The position numbers and the translations under genes were made by a program. From positions 868,001 through 932,000 of the forward strand of contig VICG01000013.1 of assembly GCA_008692225.1 (NCBI GenBank): a stretch of DNA of 64,000 bases, written 5' to 3'. The notes below the pieces were generated by a model. That model ran no database searches. It had not been told where the DNA came from and worked only from the letters and a program-made list of their open reading frames with translations. Positions within the stretch are counted from its first letter, which is position 1. Each line of letters starts with the position of its first letter. This stretch comes from Monilinia fructicola (lineage: Eukaryota > Ascomycota > Leotiomycetes > Helotiales > Sclerotiniaceae). Positions 13,324 through 25,177 of the stretch are shown in pieces.

Positions 13324-14765
13324 ATGGTTGGGCCATCTACATTACTGGCCTTCTTGGCTTCAGCCTCGGTGGCATTCTCAGCCACTTGTAGTCTTGATAG
13401 TCATTGTCCTGAAGATGCGCCATGTTGCTCTCGTGAGTTACTCTTTTCAAAAGCATAAGTGTGAGGGGGAACAGACTGACGATGACAGAATATGGACAAT
13501 GTGGTACTGGTGCTTATTGCTTAGGGGGGTGTGATCCTCGAATGTCATTTTCCCTCGAATCTTGCGTTCCCGAACCTGTCTGCCAAAGCGCGTCATATAC
13601 TTTTGAAAACTTGGACGGCATCACTTCAAATACGAAATACTTGGGAGATGCATCAAAAACCAATTGGGTTTACAGTGGAAATCCAGTCATCTACAACGAT
13701 AATGTTCTGTTGACCATGGCGAGAGATTCGGTCGGGACGGTTATGGCATCGTCGACGTATATGTGGTATGGAAATGTTAAGGCGAGGTTCAAGACGAGTC
13801 GAGGTCAGGGTGTGGTAACGGCATTTATTCTCTTCTCGGATGTCAAGGATGAAATCGATTTTGAATTTGTTGGTTCGAAATTGGGTACTGCCGAGTCGAA
13901 TTACTATTTCCAGGGTATCACAAATTGTGAGTAATCCTCTCAGGGCATGTGGAAAATGTACTAATCGATGATCAGATGACAATGAGCAAGACATCAGCCT
14001 TTCCGATACCTATGCCAATTATCACGATTACGAAATCAATTGGACCCCTGATGAGATCACTTGGCTTGTCGATGGGCAGGTGGGACGTACAAAGAAGCGT
14101 GCCGATACGTGGAATGCAACAGCAAACCAATGGAACTTCCCGCAAACTCCTGCTAGAGTCCAACTTTCTCTTTGGCCTGCTGGTCTTGCCACTAATGGTC
14201 AGGGAACGATTGAGTGGGCAGGTGGTGTAATTGACTGGGATTCTGAGGATATCAAGAACAACGGTTACTATTATGCCTCATTCGAGTCGGTCGAAATTTC
14301 ATGCTACAACGGCAAATCAGCTCCAGGAACCAATAGTGGAAAGTCATACTATTATAATAACGTTTCGGGAACAAACAACACCGTGGTTGATTCAAACAAG
14401 GCTACTATCCTCTCGTCCCTCTTGGGTACTGGAACAAACTTGACCGCAGGAGCTTCCGCTGCAGCTTCCGGCTCCACTGCTGTCTCTACTGCCGCAACAG
14501 TTCCGGGACTCACGGGTAGCAATGGTGGAGGAGTTGGTGATGACCATTCTGGTGGTAGCAGTAGTGATTCTAGTTCAGGAACCGCAACGGATCATCCAGT
14601 AGTTCAAGTTCAACTGGTAGCAGTGGATTCTCTCAAGGAGATGACTCTTCCTCTGCATCGTCCAGCAAAAGCAGTGCAGATAGCCTGGGTGCAAATCAAG
14701 AACGAGTACTGAAAGGGAGTATATTTGCAGGTGTCGTAGCAGTTGTTGCTATGATGGCTTTGTGA
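13324..14765 (+). CDS. UTR2: CRH/UTR2-type GH16 chitin-glucan transglycosylase, GPI-anchored
   Basis: Predicted ~445-aa cell-wall enzyme of the CRH family, whose members transfer chitin chains onto beta-glucan at the cell surface. Exons are 13324-13432, 13489-13926 and 13976-14765. The protein starts with a signal peptide (ending near VAFSA). A cysteine-rich CBM18-like chitin-binding segment follows (SQYGQCGTGAYCLGGC), then the GH16 domain with the catalytic motif DEIDFEF, whose two Glu residues are expected to be nucleophile and acid/base. The C-terminus is a Ser/Gly-rich linker. The frame continuing through 14570 stops at 14712 without a membrane tail. A frame one base off carries a textbook GPI signal (basic spacer, then FAGVVAVVAMMAL) ending at 14765. 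One base therefore seems to be missing between 14574 and about 14640, most simply in the AA at 14580, or a tiny intron is present. The CBM18-like segment favours a CRH2/UTR2 type. Confidence 0.88.
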
Positions 14766-17700
14766 TGTTGACTGCCTTTTTTGTACTTGTCTTCTTTGCA
14801 TACCGAAATGGGGGTTTGGGGCATTTGCATTTTTGGAAGATTAGCTTGGCATTGGGTGGGTATTTACTGGCATTACAATAGCTTGAGAACTTTTTATAGC
14901 TTTTGTTTTCTTTTTATCTTAAGTAAATATGGAGAATCGGAGTGTGGAAGGCGGTCTCACTTGATGGCGTTTTTAGCTGTCCATTCCTTTGAAGATGGAG
15001 GTAGTAGGGTTTTCCTTTTTAATACCACTTTTTTTGGGTGGAGACTTGTTCTTTTTTTCTGTTAGATAACAAAAGGAATCAGAGAATGGTATAAGTAGAT
15101 GGGGGGATAAAGGGGATTCTGGTAGATATGCATTATGGGATGAGACGATTCGTGATTGAGATGATATGAGACGATGGTCACGGATATCCAGTGATAAAAT
15201 CCTCGGCTTTCGCCCATGGTCTTGGATGATGACGTAGACATATTCCCATGAACGTAAATAAATCAATGAATGTTATCACATACCCATCTACCCTGGTAGA
15301 TAGATGTATGTATGAATCTAGCAAAACCCATTTCTGTACTGTAATTACCACTTGGCTAATTACTCGAGTATTGATGTTTCATATGTGAATGTTATTAGTG
15401 TGGAGCGTATTGAGTAGTAGTTGAACGGTAGATCTTTGGATGGGTGGGTGGATGGGTGGATGGGTGGATGTATTGTAAATTAGAACTACCTACAGTAGGT
15501 AAACAATGTCGTTCCTGGTGGGGAAATCAAAAAGTCTGGAATGAGCGAGGACTGGGGGTGGGTTAATGAGATGGATGGTGATGATTTTAGGGCTGGATGG
15601 CTGGCTGGTGGTTTTGTAGATGGTGGTTTTGGTGAGGATTTGAGGATTTGAGGGAGGTGTTTCGTTTAGGTACTAGGTAGGTAGGTAGGTAGGTAGGTGT
15701 TTAATTGTCCTCCCTCTTCTTTTTGGATGTTTGTTCATTACCTAGGTAACGATTACTTCTTGGGTAGGTAGATGGGTAGATGGATGGGCAGGTGGATGTT
15801 TAGAAATGATACCCGAGCGCCGAGTTCATGACATGATATGATGTGATATAATAGTTATGATATATATCACTTGATGGATAGATAGACAGATAGATAAACC
15901 CACCTCGAGCTTGGGATATCTGGAATGCTTAAAATGCTTGGATATTATCATCATCACCTTCCAGGGTATATTTGTGGTGTTTCGGTGGGTGGGTTAGGGC
16001 GTGGGTATTTTGTAGGTAGGGGGTTGGTTGGGGAGTTGGGGGGTGTAAATACTGTAATTGGCTTTTTTTTCTGGAGAGAGGAGAATCTTGGAATTGAGAA
16101 GGAGAGGAGAAGAGGAGAAAGGAGGAAGAGAAAAGAGAAGAAAGAAAAGAAAAGAGATAATAAAGTCTATATAGCATGCTTGGGGATAAAGGGTTAACGA
16201 GAGGAGAGGAAGGGAAAGGAAAGGAAAGCTTGATTAATGGTTGGCGATATTTAGGTAGGTAGCTTATTATAGTATTGTTATTATAATTAATAAATACTTG
16301 GTGTTGTTTTGGATCTATACTGGGATAAAAATTAACTGAAAACGGAATTTATCTTAAAGAATTATAATAAATTAACGAATCTATTAAAAATTATAAATAA
16401 TGCTTTATAAGATTATTAAACTAAAAAATAAACAATTAATATATTTTAATTCTTAAAATTTGAAGTTTTATAATATATAAAAAATAAGTTAAAAGATATA
16501 TTATTTTACGAATTCTTACCCCGATATAGACACAAAACAACACCAAGTAGATAAATAGATAAATAGCCTTAATTATCTTGAAATTCAAATTCCATAATAT
16601 AAGGTTTCAAGGTTATCATCTATCTACAAGTATCGATTGAGATATTAGTTATTACAGTAGGGCGTTTAATACTTCTCTCGTTTAAGTTATTAATTCTCAA
16701 TGTTATGTTTACTAGCACTCGCGGAAAACGAATCTCTAAACTGTAAATTTGTATCTTGGGATTTCAATTTATTGTATTTTACTTCTCTAATATTTATATG
16801 GGCTAGCTCCTACGCCCCCGTTTCTCACGTTGTTCCAGGATGATGATGATAATAAATCCTTTGTAAGTAATATTAGGTTAAAAACCTAACTACCTATGAC
16901 TTGCGTATCGAAAGGTAGAATCGTGATACCGTAGGGTCGGAAGGACACAAGACCATCCCGTCCTAGACTCCAGCAGCCAAAACAGAAATTTGTGGGTTTT
17001 CCCTCGAGGATCAGGTGTGTTGAGACGGGTGCTGGAGGGGTGAGAGTGTATGTGCATGTGTGGGATCGGATGAGACGAGGGCAGTTTCAGGGCTGTGTTA
17101 TGATGTTTGTGGGTGGGCGGTTTGTTCTGACTTCTGATTTCAAGGAGAGAGATGGGTTTCAGAGGGTTGTGTGTATGTACGTACGTAGTACGTACGTAGG
17201 TTGTGTTGTGTTGTGTTGTGGGTGGGCGAGGAGTAAGGTTACGGGTTAAATATTGTGTGTGGTTTGTTGGACCTTTTACCTTTCTTCTCTTTTGCTTTGC
17301 TTTGCTTTGCTCCCTTTTATCTATACCTAGGTAATCTCTTGTTCGATCGGTGAGGTCACTCCTTGAGTTTCTTTCTGATTTTGAGATTGCATACCTTTCC
17401 TTTACCCTTTTTGTTATTCTTGGATTTGATATTCTAACGCGTCGTGCTATATATACGATACATCTAATAATTCGATTTCTTCATTTTTTTCTCCTCTTCT
17501 CCTTTCTCTCATCCCATTTCTTTGTATCCTCAGCTAGCGGCGAGTCAGAGGATAGAATCTAGATTGTCTTTTGAGCTTACCAAACAGCCCTACCACCGGT
17601 GTACCTGCCTGGTAGTAGGTACCTATAATTATCTCTGGGTCTTGGATGGTTTGGTGTTGGATACGCGGATCTTACCATTTGCTATTTACGTTACGATACG

Positions 17701-18011
17701 TTACGATACGATACGATACCCATGAATGATTCTGATGCACCTTTGATAGGGCTACGACATTCTACTATATTCTGCCATCTTATTGTTTTATTGTGTTGTA
17801 CTGTATTATTATTACACTGCGTTACCTGCAGGTTGTCTGTCATCTTCTGATTTAGATCTCCAAGCCTTGTCATTCATAAAACCCATTTGAAGACAAGACA
17901 GGACGATACAAGCTTTTTCCAAGACCATTCGTACTCCTTGGCTCTAATTCCCCGACGTTGCTTTCATACTGCTTTTAAATTCTTCTTGGAAGAGAGAAGT
18001 TGATTTTTATA
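14766..18011. other. Intergenic region between the two cell-wall genes
   Basis: No supported gene. Contents are GGAT/GGGT repeats near 15440-15475, (GGTA)n near 15670-15697, a purine-rich tract at 16075-16160, the second MITE at 16297-16547, a GTACGTAC palindrome near 17176-17200, and (GATAC)n near 17690-17720. A TATATATA-like element near 17449 and CT-rich DNA after it could belong to the promoter of the gene at 18012. Confidence 0.5.
16297..16547. mobile_element. Non-autonomous MITE with TIRs, copy 2
   Basis: A 251-bp element aligned over its whole length with the copy at 9532-9781 and in the same orientation. Terminal inverted repeats begin CTTGGTGTTGTTTTGG at both ends, and TA flanks both sides (16295-16296 and 16548-16549). 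It has no open frame. Many differences between the two copies are C/T or G/A transitions, compatible with ageing by deamination or repeat-induced point mutation. Confidence 0.85.
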
Positions 18012-19646
18012 ATGATGATTTTAAGATGGGTATTGCCGTTGCTTGGCTTGAGATGTGCTAGTGCTCTGACGGTCGATGCTACAAAGGCTGGTATGTGTTG
18101 GACTCATGTTGGTGTATCTTTGAGATGATGGTTATAACTAACCAACGATTCAAGATTCGATAAAAAGTGCTGCAAGTTCCGTGGCTGCAAATTTGGTATC
18201 GTATTATCATGGAAATGAATCTGTATGTATATCTTCATATCCTTCGATACACGTGCTCTCCTAACGTCGCACAGGGTCAAGTTCCGGGTCTTTTACCTCC
18301 TCCGTACTTCTGGTGGGAGGGTGGTGGGATGTTCATGACGTTAATAGACTACTGGCGTTACACGGGCGATACCTCTTACAATAGCATCATCTCGGAAGCT
18401 CTTCTCTTCCAAGCGGGTCCAGAGGCCGACTACATGCCTCAAAACCAAACTAAAAATGAAGGGAACGACGATCAAGGATTTTGGGGAATGGCCGCCATGT
18501 TGGCCGCAGAATCTAACTTTCCAAATCCTCCTGATGGACAACCGCAATGGCTCGCATTAGCCCAAGCTGTCTTTAACGAAATGGTTAGTCGATGGGATAC
18601 CACTAGTTGTGGAGGCGGTTTGCGATGGCAGATTTTCACTTTCAATCAAGGTTTCACGTATAAAAATTCCATTGCCAATGGATGCTTCTTCAATCTAGGA
18701 GCTAGATTGGCGAGGTATACTGGCAACCAAACGTATGCGGAATGGGCCGAGAGGATTTGGCAATGGGAACAGAGTGTGGGGTTGATCGATGCTGGGTATA
18801 ATATTTTTGATGGGAGTAGTGATACGGATAATTGTGCGAGTGTGGATCGATTGCAGTGGAGTTATAATGCGGGGATTTATTTGCATGGGGCGGCGAATAT
18901 GTATAATTATGTAAGAGTTCTCCTTCTCTCCTTAAGATCCTCTCGTTTAATTTTCAATTTCTTCGCCATTTTCATTTTCTATCGCCTCCCTCTCTCGTCG
19001 AATAATACACAAGCAATTGGAACGAAGCACCAGCTAACCCAACTCCATTCCTCAGACCGATGGCAACGCAACCTGGAAAGAACGCACCGCCCAACTCATG
19101 AACACATCTGTCAACATCTTTGCCTCTAGCAAAACCAACTCCATCATCACCGAGCAAGCCTGCGAGAACGTCAATAAATGCGACACGGATCAACTATCCT
19201 TCAAAGCCTATTTCACCGCCTGGTTAGCCTCGACCTCGATCCTCGCCCCCTTCACCTCCCAGACCCTCTTCCCTGTTCTCCAAACCAGCGCCAGAGCAGC
19301 AGGGACCCAATGTTCCGGTCCCAACAACGCCTGTGGATTTAAGTGGACGCAGGGGAACTACGATGGGAATATCGGGATAGGACAACAGATGAGTGCATTG
19401 GGAGGAATACAGAGTGCGATGGTCGCGGTTCCCGGGGTGGATAATAGTAGGAATGTCCCGGTTACGAATACTACCGGAGGAACGAGCGTGGGAGATAGTA
19501 ATGCGGGGAGTGGGAAGACAGGAATGTTGAGTATGAAGGAGGAGATTGTTATCACGAATGGGGATAGAGTTGGGGCGGGGTTCGCGACGGTAGCGATATT
19601 GTTAAGTCTATTTGGGGGAGCGGGGTTTATGATTTTGGAGAAGTGA
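18012..19646 (+). CDS. DCW1: DFG5/DCW1-type GH76 protein, GPI-anchored
   Basis: Predicted 457-aa glycoside hydrolase family 76 protein. DFG5/DCW1 proteins sit at the plasma membrane and wall and are thought to act on the GPI mannan core to attach glycoproteins to wall glucan. Exons are 18012-18090, 18155-18222, 18275-18910 and 19056-19646. The N-terminus is a signal peptide ([18 protein letters not shown]). Next come the conserved [13 protein letters not shown] segment and the paired catalytic aspartates in [12 protein letters not shown]. The CGGGLRWQI and [17 protein letters not shown] motifs follow, then the conserved [15 protein letters not shown] just before the last intron. The C-terminus has a Thr/Gly/Ser-rich spacer and a hydrophobic GPI-type tail ([19 protein letters not shown]). 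Length and domain order match the family and the frame is intact. I cannot separate DCW1 from DFG5 orthology by eye. Confidence 0.92.
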
Positions 19647-21738
19647 AGTCACGCGCCAAGATCAGGGAGGGTGGATTGGGGAAAGTTTCTTGGAGATGAG
19701 ATGTTCCCCTTTGTTTTGATCACTTGTACGCATGGCATATATGGGGCGTCGGGAGTTCTCAGAGTTTTCAACATCAGACTTTGTTCGCGGTTCGGGATTG
19801 GGAAATATTTACGCAGTTGGGACATCGTGGGAGTTTACAAACTGGGGATCTAGAATCCAGACGTATTTGATACCCCTTGCATTGCTTTCTTTTTTCAATA
19901 TGTATCGCAAAAAGCTCCGTATACTAGAACCAAATTGTTAAAATGATGTCTATCATCTCTAGCTACCCATCTTTACTCATAACCCAACTCCCACAATCCG
20001 ACACTCAAGACACCAAGAACCTCAGATGACATGCAGATGATATTTCCTCAAAAGAGAATTGTTGCATGGACTTCCATGGATCGACCAGACGTTCTTAAAC
20101 TGAAGCACCGAAAGCGGAAATCTCAGCGTCAAATCACAAAATCCAAAGATTGACAAAGATTGGCAAGAATTAGCGCGCTAGCGAAAATAATCATCATCAA
20201 GCTATATCTAGGTAGCTACAGATTCTCAGGCGTGTTATAGATACGCAACCAAACGATACAGCATCATCGGTCACGCATGCAAAACGTGATCATAATTATA
20301 ACCCTCCACATCTTTTGTTACATACCTATGACTATGGCTATGGCTAGATGTCTATAAAAACATCCAACATCCAACATGCAAATATCCAGGATCCATGAAC
20401 ATCGATCTTCACGAGCGCCAAGGTGAAAAAAAAACGACTCTTCCGTCTGATTCGGGATCTTGAGGTTTCCAAGGTTGTAGCGGTTAACGGTTTCGTGAGT
20501 TTGGCTCTCAACGCTCTGTTGCACACCTACAGTATAAGGGTTTCTCTCCCCAACCACCGCAGAGATGGTATTTGGAAAGTCTTGTCGTGATGAATATGTA
20601 CAAAAAAAAACATAAAGCTCAGGTTCCTTCGAGCGTATCTTTCTTCTCTTACGCTTATCTTTCTTTGAGCGTATCATCATCCTCATCATCATCATCATCA
20701 TCGGCTTCTTCTTCTTTTTTCTCAATCTTTTAGCGCCAAATGCGAGAGTTGGCTTTTTGTGTACAAGTAAGTTAGTATACCCCCGATGATCAGGTACTAC
20801 CTACCTACTACCTGGTGGATACAATCTCGATGGTTTGGAAGCTGGGGGAATCTGTGAGTTTTTGTAGACGTGCAACCAAAATGTTGATGACACGTGATCT
20901 CTATGTGTGTTTTGATGAATTGGGAAGCGATCGACTAGGGAGTTGGGAGATGAGAAGAGTTTAAAGATTGGAAAGTTCTTCTTTTTCTTCGTCTATCCTG
21001 AAGAAGAGAATTGTTTTTGAGAAGGGATGAGAAGGGAAGACAAGTGTCCCTTGGCAAATTTAGACGGGCAACAAGAATAGGTCAGGTAACGCGGTATGTA
21101 TGTATGTATGTATGTATGTATGTATCACGCGCTTATATCAAATCAGATCAGGTATACATGCATCTGCATGTCTTATTCCTGAGGAAGCTTGGAAACGAGA
21201 GTGAATCATGATAGACTCGTAAATGTAAGCTCGACTTTATCTCATGGATCATGATCATTTGACTCAACCCTCGCCCCCATCCGCCTTCCCAAAACCTTCA
21301 CATCGTGCCTCGCCACACCCGACCAAACGCACTCACCGGGCGCTTTTTTTCCGCCCGAAATTCTGTCTTCGCACTGCTGCAGAGGTTCATAGATAGTTTC
21401 ATGCACATAAACTCATACTGGACCCGTTTGCCTTCGCCACTTCACCGGGCCCCCGCATATCTTCAGGCAACGCTCGGGGTGGCTCAGCCCCGTTTGATTT
21501 ATCTACTCACGCACCATCTTACTTATCCCGAGCTGTTGACGAGAAGACATTGAAAGTTGAGGAGGACTTTGGATGATAGCGTACGAAACGAAGGACTCGA
21601 GCGGGATTGATATCGATATTGATCGGGCTTGTTGAACCTACATATTCCACGTGCACGTCGTCGTTTTTGAATCGAGAAAGATAATTACAAGGCTGTTTGT
21701 TACCCTTGCTCCTCCCAGCGCCAAGCATCGAAATCACC
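19647..21738. other. Intergenic region, no supported gene
   Basis: No domain-bearing frame on either strand. It contains a (TCA)n/(TTC)n tract near 20665-20720 and a (TATG)n microsatellite at 21094-21125. Confidence 0.55.
21094..21125. repeat. 4-bp microsatellite (GTAT)n
   Basis: About eight perfect tandem copies of GTAT. Confidence 0.85.
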
Positions 21739-22362
21739 ATGTCGGCCCACCGCTCCCGAAACGAACGATCGCGCCCTCTTCATCATCCGCGTCGCGAGCC
21801 TCAGCATGGCAAGAAGAAGGTTACGACGAAGAATTTGGCAGCAACGTTGGGAATGATGGGTTTGGCGGTTGGTGCGACGTTGTTGGTGGAAGGGGGGCCG
21901 TGGAAGAGTCGGATGGCGGCTGCGGCGACGGTGGTGGGGATGGAACAGGTCTTGGAGAGGGCGGGGTTTTTTGATGAGAAAGAGGGTAAGGGCGTGGAGC
22001 GGGTGGGGAGGGAGGACGAGGAGGGTGAGCTCGAGGGTAGGAGGGAGAGGCGAGATCGTGGGGCAAGGGGTGGGAGAGATGCGAGGGATGTGAGGAACCT
22101 GGACGGTGGAAGAAGACGACGAGATGTTAATGAATCTGGGGACGATGACGAGGATGATAAACGGAGGTATCGAGATCGAAGGGAGAGAGAAAGAGAAAGA
22201 GAAAACAGAAGAGATACAAGAGGAGCGCCACGTGACTCACATGATCGAACAAGACGAGACACCCATGATGAAGAACGACGACACCGGGAAAGGAGCGCCA
22301 GGAGAAAAGAGGCCAATCGGCGGTTTGATGAAAAGTATGAAATTGAAGAAATTCCCGCTTGA
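21739..22362 (+). CDS. Unrecognised Arg/Asp/Glu-rich protein with a Gly/Ala hydrophobic segment
   Basis: Intronless 207-aa frame with a strong start context (CACCATGTC). I do not recognise the family. The first 30 residues are basic (RSRNERSR, KKKVTTK). A small Gly/Ala/Met-rich hydrophobic stretch follows at about residues 33-50 (GMMGLAVGATLLV), then a second one (MAAAATVVGMEQVL). From residue 80 to the end the chain is highly charged, with repeated RD, RE and ER dipeptides (RYRDRRERERERENRRD) and a DDDEDDK acidic patch, ending in EIEEIPA. The hydrophobic part resembles a short glycine-zipper-like membrane segment and the charged part is probably disordered or coiled. Codon use is GC-richer than the surrounding DNA. 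A 171-aa frame on the opposite strand is a mirror of the charged region. Confidence 0.6.
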   Translation: MSAHRSRNERSRPLHHPRREPQHGKKKVTTKNLAATLGMMGLAVGATLLVEGGPWKSRMAAAATVVGMEQVLERAGFFDEKEGKGVERVGREDEEGELEGRRERRDRGARGGRDARDVRNLDGGRRRRDVNESGDDDEDDKRRYRDRRERERERENRRDTRGAPRDSHDRTRRDTHDEERRHRERSARRKEANRRFDEKYEIEEIPA

Positions 22363-23197
22363 TACGTTATTTCTCAAACTTGGTCTGATTTTGTGAAATG
22401 GGATTGGGGGGCGGGACATTACTCGGGGTACCAAATTGAACAGGGCGGAAACGGATGGATCTTTTGCAAACACTTACAGGGTCGAGGAATGTGGATAGGC
22501 AGGCGCACAGGTTCAAGGACTCGGGCATTTATAATGATCACCTGGTGCACAGTTGACAGGACATACACCATCCTGGATCTCAGGATACTGAGTGACGGTC
22601 GAAGAGAACGAGGCATGAGTAGAGTATTACGATTTCTGGATAGAAAGGGGATCTTTTCAGATCTTGACGCGAGGTTAAGGGCTGTACATCATCTCCAAAT
22701 GCGCAGAGTTATTCTTAATTGATTTATTTGTCTTTCTTTTCACAGCAGGAAACTAACCCTAAATAATCCTTACAACTTCCACTTGACATGATGATTCTTT
22801 CTCGCTGGTGCATATATCACAAAAATTTTACCCTGATGACTTTATAAAAGAGGTGTAAGATACAAAGGATTTGAGATGATGAATTATGCCTGTATGTTGA
22901 TGTATGGCAATACAAAATATACTATCTAGTAAATATCTATGCATATACAAAACTCAAACCCAATACTTCCCCATAATAGAAATCTTCTCATGGAGAAATG
23001 ATCGTAACATAAACCCCAAAACTCCCCGTGACCTTGAGCCACAAAATCCATATATTACCAAAAGCCGAACAGAACCTCGTATCGGAGAAAGCACCTTCGA
23101 ACCTCCATCCACGAAAAAGCCCTACGCATTGATGATATCCCACCCCCCCCTTTTGATACACTCGAAATATGCCCAAATCTCCAAATTTAGCGCAGCT
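22363..23197. other. Convergent intergenic region
   Basis: The two flanking genes converge here. I see no further gene; the DNA presumably carries both 3' untranslated regions. Confidence 0.5.
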
Positions 23198-25177
23198 TTA
23201 TACATCGCAACACTCCGGATCCTCTTCCGTAAAAATTTTGTAGACCCTCCTACTAATCGCCTTCCCAATCTCTGTGTCAGCCAACGCCCCGTTCTTATTC
23301 CCCATTTTTCGACACCCCTTTATCGCCAACGGACCGCCTTCCTTGAACCCCTGTAGGAGCGCTTGGGGCGTCGGATATTCCGCCACTATGCCCTCTGCCA
23401 TCTTCTCCGTCACATGATGGATTTCCTCCAACATCTTAACATATGTATCGGTTGCATCCTTACCGGATCTGAACTGGCCACTCACCATGCACGAGTTCAA
23501 ACCGAAACCTTCACGTTGAGCTAGGTAGGGGATCGTAGAGATATGCTTGGTGAACTGGATGACCCATTTCGCGCTATCTCGCGCATCGGCAGTGAGCCAA
23601 TACCTGACTTTGTGGACAATTTCCAAGGTAAGCAAAGCATCCTCGATTGCATCATCTGCATCTTCAACATATTCATCGGCTGATGCTACCTTTCTTCTCT
23701 GACTATTGGTACTAGCCACTTCGACCCCCGGAATTCGACTCCCGACTGCAGCTTTAAATTGCCGGTCTTTGATGTTGCGATTTTTCCTCTGCCATGCGGT
23801 GAGACCCACGATAAGATATATGAGCTTACAAGCTTCGAATTGTGATTTGAGAATAGAAACATAAGTATCTAAATCTTCATCACCCCTCTTTAAAGCCATA
23901 TCAACAAACCTTTTGGCTGGCAAAACACACAGGATGTGCTTTTCGTCTTTGATCTGTAATGGTCTGGGCTCCCAGATACCACTTTCGTCGCTATATTCCG
24001 AAATAGTCTTTCGACGCCATTTAATGACTAGGTCTGGGTTCTCCCAGTGGGACTTCTCCACATTCAATTCTGCGAGTAGAGTGTCGATTTCATCTCTTAA
24101 AATGGTATTGCTTTTGTCCTGAATACACGAAGGTAAATCGACTATCATTTCTGATGCTGAAATTTCAGGTTTGGTACGGTCGTTATTGACCTTGGCCAGA
24201 ATCTTGGCCTTCTCTTTTTCTCGCTCTTTCTCGGCTTTGGCGCGCTCTTTGTTGATGCGGTTCTGCTCCTTTTCGGCATCCTTTGCTGCTTTCTTTTCTT
24301 CTGCACTCAAAGCTTTATCCTTGACCATTTCCCGCTTCTTTTTCTTCTTTTTACCGGAAGATGAATCACTATCATAGTAACGAGTTTTCGGCTCTTCGGG
24401 TGCTTTTGCTTTCTTGGGGGTTGAATGCCATGATTTCACATCCTCGATTGATGGGAATTCGTCCGAGTCTTCGAGCTCCACGGGGTCTAGCACACTGGCC
24501 TTCTTTCGTAGAATCTTAGCAGCTTCATCTTCATTGTCATCATAATATCGACTGGAAGGTGCCTTTCCCTTGCCATTCCTTGATTGTATCGCAGATACAT
24601 CCGGCGAGCTTGTAAACAATATAGGATCTGCATCCATAGACTTCGACCTATTCAAGCTGTATTTGTATTGCTTTGGCTTGGATCCTCCGATAGACTCTAT
24701 ATTAGATACAGTGCGCTTGTACCCGTCTGCAACACGGGGAGCTTTATCTTTCGGCGGCAAGGCTTTACGCCGTTTCGCGGGTGGGGGAGAAGTGAACGGA
24801 TCATCTGAACTTATCAACTCGACATGATTCGAGGATCCAGTATTTTTCTTCGCAGATGTGCCATTGAACACAGAACCAATTGTCGTATCAAAGTCGTCAG
24901 ACAACAGTTCAAGTGAATTGCCATCGTCAAGTTCAATTGTCTTATGAACTTTGGGTTGGTCATTCTTTATCGACGCTTTTGTCGCCGGGGCCGTGACAGT
25001 TCCAGCGCTTATCGCATTGTCGAAATTAGCAAGACTGTAACCAACGTGCTGCGCTGTGTGCGGTCTGGAAATATTCGGCGATACATCCTCGAGGGGGGAT
25101 TGGGAGGCAACTTTGGCGCGAGCCTTCGGTAGCTCTGGCTCTGGACTTGGAGTGGTCAAATCCACAAAATCCTGCAT
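23198..25177 (-). CDS. EME1: EME1/MMS4, non-catalytic partner of MUS81
   Basis: Predicted 659-aa intronless protein. EME1 pairs with MUS81 to form a structure-specific endonuclease that cuts stalled forks and recombination intermediates in the nucleus. The N-terminal ~280 residues are disordered and rich in Ser/Asp/Lys, with acidic patches such as ELDDGNSLELLSDDFD and basic clusters (KRRKALPPK, KKKKKKRE). A highly charged helix (EKKAAKDAEKEQNRINKER) leads into the ERCC4-like domain (ILCVLPAKRFVDMALKRGDE ... CKLIYLIVGLTAWQRKNRN). It lacks the catalytic ERKxxxD motif of MUS81, as expected for EME1. The C-terminus holds a helix-hairpin-helix-like region (YPTPQALLQGFKEGG, then GCRKMGNKNGALADTEIGKA). 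The start is the first ATG of the frame (context AAAATGCAG). No frameshift is seen. Confidence 0.88.
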   Translation of the reverse strand: MQDFVDLTTPSPEPELPKARAKVASQSPLEDVSPNISRPHTAQHVGYSLANFDNAISAGTVTAPATKASIKNDQPKVHKTIELDDGNSLELLSDDFDTTIGSVFNGTSAKKNTGSSNHVELISSDDPFTSPPPAKRRKALPPKDKAPRVADGYKRTVSNIESIGGSKPKQYKYSLNRSKSMDADPILFTSSPDVSAIQSRNGKGKAPSSRYYDDNEDEAAKILRKKASVLDPVELEDSDEFPSIEDVKSWHSTPKKAKAPEEPKTRYYDSDSSSGKKKKKKREMVKDKALSAEEKKAAKDAEKEQNRINKERAKAEKEREKEKAKILAKVNNDRTKPEISASEMIVDLPSCIQDKSNTILRDEIDTLLAELNVEKSHWENPDLVIKWRRKTISEYSDESGIWEPRPLQIKDEKHILCVLPAKRFVDMALKRGDEDLDTYVSILKSQFEACKLIYLIVGLTAWQRKNRNIKDRQFKAAVGSRIPGVEVASTNSQRRKVASADEYVEDADDAIEDALLTLEIVHKVRYWLTADARDSAKWVIQFTKHISTIPYLAQREGFGLNSCMVSGQFRSGKDATDTYVKMLEEIHHVTEKMAEGIVAEYPTPQALLQGFKEGGPLAIKGCRKMGNKNGALADTEIGKAISRRVYKIFTEEDPECCDV